Of a DNA stretch of 64,000 bases, positions 45,457-53,277 are shown piece by piece (position 1 is the stretch's first letter; each line of letters begins with the position of its first letter). The notes under the pieces were generated by a model. That model worked only from the letters and a program-made list of their open reading frames with translations, did no database searches and was not told where the DNA came from. The stretch comes from CAVPUA01 sp963708805. GTDB taxonomy: Bacteria; Actinomycetota; Actinomycetes; Mycobacteriales; Jatrophihabitantaceae. The translations under genes were made by a program, and so were the position numbers. The DNA lies in contig CAVPUA010000003.1 of assembly GCA_963708805.1 (NCBI GenBank), forward strand, positions 1,116,001 to 1,180,000, in the 5' to 3' direction.

Positions 45457-47129
45457 CCCAGCACCGCCTGCCGCAACACATCGAGTCCGACCGAGCCGAT
45501 GTCGAGGGCACCGCGGTGGAAGGTGGCGAGGTCGAAGGCGTCGCCCTGGTTGGCGCGGGCGTCCTCGCGCAACTGCAACCAGAGTCGTTCGCCGATCTTG
45601 TACGACGGCGCCTGCCCCGGCCAGCCGAGATAGCGCTCGAGCTCGAAGTGGCGCACCCCTTCGCTCATCGAGCAGTACGTGGCCAGGAACGCCCACGCCT
45701 TGTCCCAGGTCCACTCGCCGCCGCCCGCCTCGGCCGGCGCCGCGAACCCGCAGTGGAAGCCGATGTCGATCACGACCCGGGCCGCGCGCATGGCCTGACC
45801 GTCGAGCATGCCGAGGTACTCGCCGGGGTCGTCGAGGTAGCCCAGGTCGGCCATCAGCAGCTCGGCGTACAGCGCCCAGCCCTCGCCGTGTCCTGACACC
45901 CAGGACGCGAGTCGGCGCCATCGGTTGAGCAGCTCGCTGCGAAAGACGGTCTGGCCGATCTGCAGGTGGTGACCCGGAACGCCCTCGTGGTAGACGGTGG
46001 TCAGCTCGCGCCACGTCGAGAACTCGTTCTCGCCCTCGGGCACCGACCACCACATCCGGCCGGGACGGCTGAAATCCTCGGACGGGCCGGTGTAATAGAT
46101 GATCCCGACCCCCGACGGAGCGATGCGGCACTCCAGCCGCCGCACCGGTTCAGGGATGTCGAAGTGCGTGCCCGACAGCGACGCCACCGCGGCATCGGAC
46201 TTGGCCTGCATCCAGGCGACGAGTTCCTCGCGGCTGCCCAGCTTGCGACTCGGATCCTGGTCGAGGTGCGCCTTGGCCTGCTCGATCGTGGCCCCGGGGC
46301 GGATCCGCTCGGCCGTCGCCTGCATCTCCTCGGTGATCCGGGCCAACTCGTCCTGGCCCCACGCGTACGTCTCTTCCAGGTCGATGCTCGAGCCGAGGAA
46401 CGACCGCGAGTGCAGCACGTACTCCTCGCGGCCGACGGCGTCCGCTTCTGGCGCCGACGCGAGCAGCTCGTCGCCCAGGACCTGCGCGAGCTCGCCGTAG
46501 GCCGTGCGCGCACTGTGCGCCGCCCGCTCGAGATCGGCCCGAACGGACGTGGGCAGATCGGCCGGCGCCGACTCGACCAGCTCGTCGAAGTAACCGCCCG
46601 GATCGGCCGCCTTGGCCGCCTGGGTGATGCCGGCGCGGACCTGGCGGGCCGGGCTGATCCGGCCCCGCCCGGCTGCCAGCCGCAGTGAGGCGAGATAGCC
46701 CGAGGTCGCCGCGGGAACCGCGGTCAATCGGCGCGCGATGATCGACCAGTCCTCGGCGGTGTCCTTGGCCATCAGGTCGAAGACATCGCGCAGTCCCTGG
46801 ACGGGCGACTCGATGACGTTGAGGGACGACTCCTCGACTCCGGTGGCCCTCAGTTGCTCGGCCAGCTCCAGGTTCTCGCGGAGCGCCGCGACCGTCACCC
46901 GGTCGGTGACGTCGGCCGGCCGCGCGGCGTCCAGCGCGGCCAGCGTGCGCCGCCGCAGCAGCGAGCGCTCCTCGAAGCCGTCCGGTGAGAGGTCGGGAAG
47001 CTCGGTCTCGTGCCCGGCCACACCCCAGTAGGTGGCGATGACCGGATCCAGTGCGGCCGTCGCGTCCAGGTGGGAGTCCGCCAGACGGTCGACGTCGGTC
47101 TGATTTCGCGTCACGGTGTTTCGCGTCAT
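45447..47129 (-). CDS. DUF885 family metallopeptidase-like protein
   Basis: The product has 560 residues. The zinc site is TTVYHEGVPGHHLQIG (HExxxGH) with a downstream Glu in SGHGEGWALYAELLM, as in the gluzincin-like DUF885 family. The N-terminus DRLADSHLDATAALDPVIATYWGVAGHE fits too, and a conserved MSEGVRHFELERYLGWPGQAPSYKIGERLW closes the fold. It lacks a signal peptide, so it is likely cytoplasmic. Members are carboxypeptidase-like, but substrates are mostly untested. It is divergent from the hydrolase gene with 66 bases between starts. Intact. Confidence 0.9.
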   Translation of the reverse strand: MTRNTVTRNQTDVDRLADSHLDATAALDPVIATYWGVAGHETELPDLSPDGFEERSLLRRRTLAALDAARPADVTDRVTVAALRENLELAEQLRATGVEESSLNVIESPVQGLRDVFDLMAKDTAEDWSIIARRLTAVPAATSGYLASLRLAAGRGRISPARQVRAGITQAAKAADPGGYFDELVESAPADLPTSVRADLERAAHSARTAYGELAQVLGDELLASAPEADAVGREEYVLHSRSFLGSSIDLEETYAWGQDELARITEEMQATAERIRPGATIEQAKAHLDQDPSRKLGSREELVAWMQAKSDAAVASLSGTHFDIPEPVRRLECRIAPSGVGIIYYTGPSEDFSRPGRMWWSVPEGENEFSTWRELTTVYHEGVPGHHLQIGQTVFRSELLNRWRRLASWVSGHGEGWALYAELLMADLGYLDDPGEYLGMLDGQAMRAARVVIDIGFHCGFAAPAEAGGGEWTWDKAWAFLATYCSMSEGVRHFELERYLGWPGQAPSYKIGERLWLQLREDARANQGDAFDLATFHRGALDIGSVGLDVLRQAVLGQI

Positions 47130-47195
47130 GCTCCGACCCTAAGCCGCGAGACGTCGCAGCGACACGACCCGGCGACACGTTGTAGCGTTCAACCG

Positions 47196-48008
47196 GTGCT
47201 CGCCTTCGAACGCCACGGAGCCGGCGAACCCCTCGTGCTCGTTCACGGCATCGGGCATCGCCGCCAGGCCTGGTACCCCGTGCTCGACCAGTTGGCCGAG
47301 CAGCGTGAGGTGATCCTGGTCGATCTGCCGGGGCACGGCGCATCCGATCCGCTCGAGACCGGCGGCCGGCCGATCAGTGACGTCCTGAGCGGCGAGTTCA
47401 GGACATTCCTGGGTCAACAGGGCCTCGACCGGCCGCACGTCGCGGGCAACTCCCTCGGCGGGCGCATCGCGCTCGAAGCGGGCGCCCGGGGCGACGCACG
47501 CAGTGTCACCGCGCTCAGCCCGGCCGGGTTCTGGCGTTCGGATCTGGCCTTCGCCTACACGCAATCGCTGTTTCGCACGGTTGGCTCGCTGTCGGGCCGG
47601 CTGGGTCCCTCGGCGCCGCGGCTGGCGCGCAGCCGGGCCGGGCGGGCGGTCATGTTCGGCTGGATCACGTCCCATCCGGTCCGCATCGAGCCCGACCGCG
47701 CGCTCGGCGACTTCCAGGCGTTCAGCGCGTCCCTGCCCGCGTTGCGCGAGATCATCAGCCAGGCGACCCCGTTCGTCAGCTCGATCCCGGCGAATGTGCC
47801 GGTCACCATCGCGTGGGGCGGGCGGGACGTCGTGTTGCCGCCCTATCAGGCCACGGTGGCCGAGAAGGCGCTGCCCGGCGCGACCCACCTGCGGCTGCCC
47901 GGCTGCGGCCACGTCCCGATGTCGGACAACCCCGCCCTCGTCGCCGAGGTGCTGCTCGCCGGCAGCGCTCCGGTGCCCGGCTTCCCGTCGGAGCTGGCCT
48001 CCGCGTGA
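47196..48008 (+). CDS. Alpha/beta hydrolase
   Basis: A 270-residue hydrolase. The oxyanion region is LVLVHGIGHRRQAWYPVLDQL. DLPGHGASDP and the nucleophile elbow GNSLGGRIALEAG (Ser) follow; the acid lies in IAWGGRDVVLP and the His in PGCGHVPMSDNP, completing the triad. A cap of about 80 residues precedes the acid. The substrate is not predictable; esterase, lipase or haloperoxidase-like members all share these motifs. GTG at 47196 (VLAFERHGAGEP) is chosen because the fold starts at once there. Intact. Confidence 0.88.
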   Translation: MLAFERHGAGEPLVLVHGIGHRRQAWYPVLDQLAEQREVILVDLPGHGASDPLETGGRPISDVLSGEFRTFLGQQGLDRPHVAGNSLGGRIALEAGARGDARSVTALSPAGFWRSDLAFAYTQSLFRTVGSLSGRLGPSAPRLARSRAGRAVMFGWITSHPVRIEPDRALGDFQAFSASLPALREIISQATPFVSSIPANVPVTIAWGGRDVVLPPYQATVAEKALPGATHLRLPGCGHVPMSDNPALVAEVLLAGSAPVPGFPSELASA

Positions 48009-48053
48009 CCGGCGCGCCCCTAGACTCGCTGAGGTGACGGACGGCGCGCGATC

Positions 48054-49367
48054 TTGACCGCAACCTGGGTGAACGTCCTCATCGTTCTGCTCTTGATCAT
48101 CATCGAGGCGTTGTTCGTGGCGGCCGAGATCGCGATGGTCTCGTTGCGCGAAGGGCAGGTACGCGCCCTCGGCGAGAGTGGCCGCCGCGGCGGCGCGGCC
48201 GTGGCCCGGCTGGCCAGCGACCCCAACCGGTTCCTGGCGGCGGTGCAGATCGGTGTCACGTCGACCGCCCTGCTGTCCAGCGCCTACGGAGCGGTCACGC
48301 TCTCCGACGAGGCCAAGACCGCGCTCGAGCACCAGGGTATGAGTTCGGGACTGGCCGGTGCCATCGGCATCATCGGCGTCACGCTGGTGATCTCGTTCGT
48401 CACACTGGTCCTGGGCGAGCTCGCCCCCAAGCGGCTGGCGTTGCAACGCACCGAAGCGACGGCGACCCTCTTCGCCCCGCCGCTCAACCGGATCGCGTCG
48501 TTCTTCCGCCCGTTCATCTGGCTGCTGTCGAAGGCGACCAACGTCGTCGTACGCATCCTCGGCGGCGATCCGAGCGCGGGCCGCGAGGCGATCACCGAAG
48601 AAGAGTTGCGCGGCCTGGTCGCCAGCCACGAATCACTGACCAACGACGAGCGGCGCCTGATCGACGAGGTCTTCTCGGCCGGTGAACGTTCGGTCAGCGA
48701 GGTGATGCTGCCCCGTACGGACGTGATCTTCCTGGATGCGTCGTTGACGGTGAGCCGGGCGACCAAGATCGCCTCTGACTCGCCCCACTCGCGCTACCCG
48801 GTGATCGGCCAGAGCCAGGACGACGTCATCGGCTTCGTGCACATCCGCGACCTGGTCCTGAGCGACGTCGCCGACCGCGGCCGGACCGTCGGCCATCTCG
48901 TCCGCGACATCAAGCGCCTGCCCGGATCGAAGAACGTGCTGTCGGCGCTCTCGGAGATGCGCCGCGAGATGCATCACCTCGCCATCGTCGTCGACGAGTA
49001 CGGCGGCACCGACGGCATCGTCACCCTCGAGGACCTGATCGAGGAGGTGATCGGCGACATCCGCGACGAGTACGACGCAAACAGCCCGGATTCGCGCCGG
49101 TTGGCCGGCGGCGAGATCGAGGTCGAAGGGCGCATCAACCTCGACGAACTCGACGAGCTGACGGCGCTGAAGCTGCCCGACGGGCCGTACGAGACAGTCG
49201 GGGGTTACCTGATGGCCGAGCTGGGCAGACTGCCTCAGGTGGGAGACGTGGTCGAGCACGAGGGATACCGCCTGGCCATCACGTCCGTCGACGGGCACCG
49301 AACCGCCCGCGTACGGGTCACGCCGCCGGTGCAGACAACCGGCGACGCTGAAGTGAACCAGGCCTGA
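48054..49367 (+). CDS. CNNM/CorC family membrane protein with CBS domains
   Basis: The product has 437 residues. The N-terminal CNNM domain has a TM start (NVLIVLLLIIIEALFVAAEIAMVSLREGQVRALGES) and further helices with GVTSTALLSSAYGAV and LVLGELAPKRLAL. A CBS pair follows (VMLPRTDVIFLDA, HSRYPVIGQSQDDVIGFVHIRDL, LAIVVDEYGGTDGIVTLEDLIEEVIGDI), then a CorC/HlyC C-terminal domain. Proteins of this type are linked to Mg2+/Co2+ transport and resistance; the old name hemolysin-like is misleading. The start is a TTG at 48054. Intact, and six bases separate it from trpS. Confidence 0.92.
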   Translation: MTATWVNVLIVLLLIIIEALFVAAEIAMVSLREGQVRALGESGRRGGAAVARLASDPNRFLAAVQIGVTSTALLSSAYGAVTLSDEAKTALEHQGMSSGLAGAIGIIGVTLVISFVTLVLGELAPKRLALQRTEATATLFAPPLNRIASFFRPFIWLLSKATNVVVRILGGDPSAGREAITEEELRGLVASHESLTNDERRLIDEVFSAGERSVSEVMLPRTDVIFLDASLTVSRATKIASDSPHSRYPVIGQSQDDVIGFVHIRDLVLSDVADRGRTVGHLVRDIKRLPGSKNVLSALSEMRREMHHLAIVVDEYGGTDGIVTLEDLIEEVIGDIRDEYDANSPDSRRLAGGEIEVEGRINLDELDELTALKLPDGPYETVGGYLMAELGRLPQVGDVVEHEGYRLAITSVDGHRTARVRVTPPVQTTGDAEVNQA

Positions 49368-49372
49368 ACGGC

Positions 49373-50425
49373 ATGCCAGAATCGACAACCGTGCCTGAAC
49401 AGACCGTGCGCCCCCGCGTGCTCTCCGGTATCCAGCCGACGTCGGCGTCGTTCCACCTGGGCAACTACGTCGGCGCGGTGAAGCAGTGGGTGCAATTGCA
49501 GGACTCTCACGAGGCCTTCTACTGCGTGGTCGACCTGCACGCCATCACGCTCGAACAGCCCGAGCCCGAGGAACTGCGCCAGCGCACGCGCGTCGCCACG
49601 GCGCAACTGCTCGCCGCCGGTCTCGACCCCGATCGGTGCACCCTGTTCGCCCAGAGCCACGTCCCCGCCCACACCCAGCTGTGCTGGGTTCTCGAATGCC
49701 TGACCGGCTATGGCGAGGCCAGCCGGATGACCCAGTTCAAGGACAAGTCCACCCGGTCGGGCGGCGAGCACTACAGCGTCGGGCTGCTGACGTACCCGAT
49801 CCTGCAGGCGGCCGACATCCTGCTCTACCAGGCCGATCAGGTGCCGGTCGGTGAGGATCAGCGTCAGCATCTCGAACTGACCCGCAACCTGGCCCAGCGG
49901 TTCAACTCCCGCTACGGCGACACGTTCACGGTGCCCGGCGCCTTCATCCCGAAGGGCGCCGCGGCCAAGATCCTCGATCTGCAGGATCCCACCGCCAAGA
50001 TGAGCAAGTCGCTCGCCGACGCCGGCACCATCAATCTGCGCGACGATCCCACGTTGATCGAACGCAAACTGAAGCGCGCGGTCACCGATGCCGAGACCGA
50101 GATCCGCTACGACCCCGAACACAAACCCGGTGTCTCGAACCTGCTCACGATCTACGCCGCGGTCACCGACGGGACGGTCGATCAGGCGGCGGAGCAGTTC
50201 GCCGGGCAGGGCTACGGCACCTTGAAGTCGGCGGTGGCCGAGGCCGTCGTCGAGTTCGCCGAACCGTTCGCCAAGCGCACCGCCGAGCTGCTCGACGACC
50301 CGGCCGAACTCGACCGCATCCTCGCCCGCGGGGCCGCGCGCGCCAACGAGGTCGCCAACGAGACTGTGCGAATCGCTTATGAACGCGTGGGATTCCTTCC
50401 GCCGCTGGTGGTTCGGTATGTCTGA
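49373..50425 (+). CDS. trpS: Tryptophanyl-tRNA synthetase
   Basis: A 350-residue class Ic aminoacyl-tRNA synthetase. SGIQPTSASFHLGNYVGAV has the HIGH-equivalent HLGN; VDLHAITL, AQSHVPAHTQLCWVLECLT, the Trp-pocket segment TYPILQAADILLYQADQVPVGEDQRQHLELTR and LQDPTAKMSKS (KMSKS loop) follow. The length fits the short bacterial form. The ATG at 49373 is six bases after the upstream stop; a GTG at 49391 is an alternative. The last codons overlap the RNA ligase-like gene start (ATG at 50418). Intact. Confidence 0.96.
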   Translation: MPESTTVPEQTVRPRVLSGIQPTSASFHLGNYVGAVKQWVQLQDSHEAFYCVVDLHAITLEQPEPEELRQRTRVATAQLLAAGLDPDRCTLFAQSHVPAHTQLCWVLECLTGYGEASRMTQFKDKSTRSGGEHYSVGLLTYPILQAADILLYQADQVPVGEDQRQHLELTRNLAQRFNSRYGDTFTVPGAFIPKGAAAKILDLQDPTAKMSKSLADAGTINLRDDPTLIERKLKRAVTDAETEIRYDPEHKPGVSNLLTIYAAVTDGTVDQAAEQFAGQGYGTLKSAVAEAVVEFAEPFAKRTAELLDDPAELDRILARGAARANEVANETVRIAYERVGFLPPLVVRYV

Positions 50426-50942
50426 GCGGATCACCGTGGGCGTCGTCATCCAGATTCCGCAACCACACGCCACGGTGCTCACGAACTGGCGGCACCGGGT
50501 CGGTGATCCGCTCGCGCACGAGATCCCGCCGCACGTCACGCTGCTGCCACCCACCGAACTCGACCGCCACGCGATCGACGACATCGACAAGCATCTGCGG
50601 GTCGCGGCGTCGAACTGTGCGCCGTTCACCATGCACCTAGCCGGGACGGGCACGTTCCGGCCGCTCTCGCCGGTCGTGTTCATCCAGGTCGCCCGCGGGC
50701 TCGCGGACTGCGAGGTGATCGAGACCGAGATCCGCCGCGGCCCGCTCGCGCGCGATCTCGAGTTCCCGTACCACCCGCACGTCACGGTGGCCCATCACGT
50801 CTCCGACGAGGCCCTCGACCTCGCCTATGACGGCCTGGCCGACTTCATCGCCCGCTTCCCGATCAAGACGTTCCAGCTGTTCGAGCTGACCGGCAACGAG
50901 GGCTGGGTCAAGTTCGCCGAATACGAGCTCGGCGCGCCGTGA
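50418..50942 (+). CDS. 2'-5' RNA ligase family protein (2H phosphoesterase)
   Basis: A 174-residue protein with the two His-x-Thr motifs of the 2H superfamily, PPHVTLLPPTEL and YHPHVTVAHHV. The superfamily comprises LigT-like RNA 2'-5' ligases and cyclic phosphodiesterases. The start ATG at 50418 overlaps the end of trpS, giving MSERITVGVVIQIP, and the stop overlaps the YihY gene GTG (GTGA), so trpS, this gene and yihY are translationally linked. That suggests a role in tRNA or RNA end processing, but the true substrate is unknown. Intact. Confidence 0.85.
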   Translation: MSERITVGVVIQIPQPHATVLTNWRHRVGDPLAHEIPPHVTLLPPTELDRHAIDDIDKHLRVAASNCAPFTMHLAGTGTFRPLSPVVFIQVARGLADCEVIETEIRRGPLARDLEFPYHPHVTVAHHVSDEALDLAYDGLADFIARFPIKTFQLFELTGNEGWVKFAEYELGAP

Positions 50943-51982
50943 GCCGGGTCGGCGACATCAAGGCGTCGGCCACCACCAGATGGAATGCCGCCCGCCTCGA
51001 GCACTACTGGCTCGATCACGTCGTCCGCGCCTGGGGTCGGTTCCAGGCCAACAACGCCGCGCAGTACGCGGCCGCAATCACGTACTTCAGCTTCTTGGCG
51101 CTGTTTCCCCTGCTTCTGCTGGCGGTGTCGGTGCTCGGCTTCGTCCTCGCCAGTGACAAGAGCCTCGAGGCGACGATCATCCACGACATCGTCAAGAACA
51201 TTCCGGGGACGTTGGGCCAGGACTTGTCCAAGAGCCTGACCTCGGCGATCAACGCGCGCACCGGCGTCGGCATCATCGGGGTCGTCGGCGTGCTGCTCAC
51301 CGGGCTCGGCTGGATCGGCAACCTGCGGCAGGCCATCAACGCCGTGTGGGGTCTCACGGCCAAGAAGCAGAACTTCGTGATGTCGAAGGTGTCGAACCTG
51401 CTCGTCCTGGCCGGTCTCGGTCTCGGCATCGTGATCTCACTCGGCTTGGCGACCGTCGGCACGGCGGTCACCGATCAGATCATCGACGCCCTCGACCTGG
51501 GGTCGGTGCCAGGCATCGCCTTCTTCATCAAGCTCGCCGCGATCGTCCTCGGTGTGCTCGGTGACATGCTGATCTTCGGCTGGTTGCTGATCCGGTTGCC
51601 GGGCGCCGAGGTGTCGCGGCGGGTGGCGCTGAAGACGGCGCTGCTGGCCGCGATCGGGTTCGAGATCCTCAAGGTCGTCGGCACGTACACGATCTCGAAG
51701 AGCGCCCACAGTCCGACGCTCGGGCCGTTCGCCGGGCTGTTGGCCGTGCTCATCTGGATCCAGCTCGTCGCGCGTTACCTGCTCTTCTGTGCCGCCTGGT
51801 CGGCCACGGGGACCCCGATCGCCAGTCCGGCGGCGAGCCTGCCACCGGTCACGCTGACGATCCCCGCGCCCGAGGCCGCACCACGAATCTCCCCGGCGGG
51901 CGTCGCGGTATCGATCTTCGGCGCCGGCACGGCGTTCGGTGTCGGTCTCGTCAGCTATCTGCGACGCGGACGGGATCGCTGA
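50939..51982 (+). CDS. YihY/YhjD family inner membrane protein
   Basis: The product has 347 residues with six TM helices. The segment NNAAQYAAAITYFSFLALFPLLLLAVSVLGFVLA is the signature of the YihY (formerly BrkB) family. GLGWIGNLRQAINAVWGL, a variable loop and GPFAGLLAVLIWIQLVARYLLFCAAWSA follow. Some members are linked to lipid or LPS transport, and E. coli YhjD mutations suppress a lipid A defect; the actinobacterial role is unknown. The 3' end overlaps the convergent carboxypeptidase gene by 32 bases. It starts at GTG 50939. Intact. Confidence 0.9.
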   Translation: MSRVGDIKASATTRWNAARLEHYWLDHVVRAWGRFQANNAAQYAAAITYFSFLALFPLLLLAVSVLGFVLASDKSLEATIIHDIVKNIPGTLGQDLSKSLTSAINARTGVGIIGVVGVLLTGLGWIGNLRQAINAVWGLTAKKQNFVMSKVSNLLVLAGLGLGIVISLGLATVGTAVTDQIIDALDLGSVPGIAFFIKLAAIVLGVLGDMLIFGWLLIRLPGAEVSRRVALKTALLAAIGFEILKVVGTYTISKSAHSPTLGPFAGLLAVLIWIQLVARYLLFCAAWSATGTPIASPAASLPPVTLTIPAPEAAPRISPAGVAVSIFGAGTAFGVGLVSYLRRGRDR

Positions 51983-53201
51983 CGGCGGCCGGGCGCCGTC
52001 GCCGGCGGATCAGCTCGAGGGTGGCCAGCACCGCGGCGAGGGCGAGAACGGCCACGACCGGCCAACCGAGTCCCGCTCGGCTCGCCGCAGTCGAGGACGA
52101 CGCGGCCGACCTGGTCGTGATCGTTGCTGCCGTCGGCGTCGCGCTGGCTGCGGTCGGGCGGGCGACCACCGGCACGTCCAGCTGACCGACGGGTGCGGTG
52201 GTCGTCGGAAGCGAGTAGCCCCAGTCCAGTAACTGCGCGGCCTGGACGGACTGGTCGACCGGATACTTCTGGCCGCGCAGGAACACGACGCCCAGCCGCC
52301 GCCCGTTGCGATCGGCCGCGGCGAGATAGGTGTGCTGCGCGGCGTCGGTGAATCCGATCTTGGCCGCCAGCGCGCCGGGCACGTTGGTCAAGAAGTTGTC
52401 GGTCTGGTTGGTCAACGTCTGGGCGTCGAGCGACACGGTTCCGACGTGCTGCTCCGGCAGGGTCGCCGTGCGCTGCTGTTCGTAGGCCACCAGTCGCGGG
52501 TCGTCCATGGCGGCTCGAAGGATGATCGCCATGTCATACGCGCTCGTCAGCTGCTGCCAGCCGTCCAGGCCCGAGGGCGTCTGGGCGTAGGTGTCGTAGG
52601 CACCGAGGGCCAGTGCCTCGGTGTTCATGGCCGCCACCGTCTTGTCGACGCCGCCGTACGCCTCGGCCAGGGCGACCGCCGTGTCGTTGCCCGACACCAG
52701 CAACAACCCGCTCATCAGGTTGTCGATGGAGTACTGGCCGCCGGCGACCAGACCGGCGCAGGCGCACTCGGTATGGGCCGCCGTCGCGCTGACGGTCACC
52801 AGCTGCGACCCGGGCAGCGCGGGCAGGATCGTGACGGCCGTCAGCAACTTGAGGATGCTCGCCGGCTGATACCGACCGTGCACGTCGCGGCCGGCGATCA
52901 CGGCGCCGGAGTCGAGATCCACGAGCGTCCAGGCCGCGGCGTCGATCGAGGCCGGGGGCGCCGCAACTCCGGGTGGCACGACCAGGCCGCGACTCTGTAG
53001 CTGCGCGCCGCCCACGTACTCGCCGCTCGGGCCGATGCCCCCGGCCGGTGGGTTGGGATCGGGAGCATCAGGGGACGCCCCGGACGAGGTCGGCAGCGGC
53101 GCCGGCGGCGGCACGTTCACCGCACCGGCGCCAGCGGAGTTGACGAGCGAGCAGCAGATGACCGCGACGATCGCCATCACTTTGGGTCCCGACCGGCGCA
53201 C
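51951..53201 (-). CDS. D-alanyl-D-alanine carboxypeptidase (PBP5/DacC type)
   Basis: A 416-residue secreted, membrane-anchored serine peptidase that trims peptidoglycan pentapeptides. An N-terminal signal (VMAIVAVICCSLVNSAGAGAV) and a Pro-rich linker precede the domain. Motifs are SxxK in PASILKLLTA, SGN in LLVSGNDTAVA and a variant KTG box, AAKIGFTDAA. A C-terminal Ser/Thr/Ala-rich stretch leads to a final TM helix (WPVVAVLALAAVLATLELI) and a basic tail. Proximity to the SCO4848-like and sdh genes mirrors the Streptomyces SCO4847-SCO4848 pair. The 3' end overlaps yihY. Intact. Confidence 0.92.
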   Translation of the reverse strand: MRRSGPKVMAIVAVICCSLVNSAGAGAVNVPPPAPLPTSSGASPDAPDPNPPAGGIGPSGEYVGGAQLQSRGLVVPPGVAAPPASIDAAAWTLVDLDSGAVIAGRDVHGRYQPASILKLLTAVTILPALPGSQLVTVSATAAHTECACAGLVAGGQYSIDNLMSGLLLVSGNDTAVALAEAYGGVDKTVAAMNTEALALGAYDTYAQTPSGLDGWQQLTSAYDMAIILRAAMDDPRLVAYEQQRTATLPEQHVGTVSLDAQTLTNQTDNFLTNVPGALAAKIGFTDAAQHTYLAAADRNGRRLGVVFLRGQKYPVDQSVQAAQLLDWGYSLPTTTAPVGQLDVPVVARPTAASATPTAATITTRSAASSSTAASRAGLGWPVVAVLALAAVLATLELIRRRRRPAAVSDPVRVADS

Positions 53202-53277
53202 GACGTTCAGGTTAGGGCGACGAGGTGCCTCGGCCGGGCAGGCCGTCCGCGTGTCCGGCTGTCAGGCTGTCCGCCTA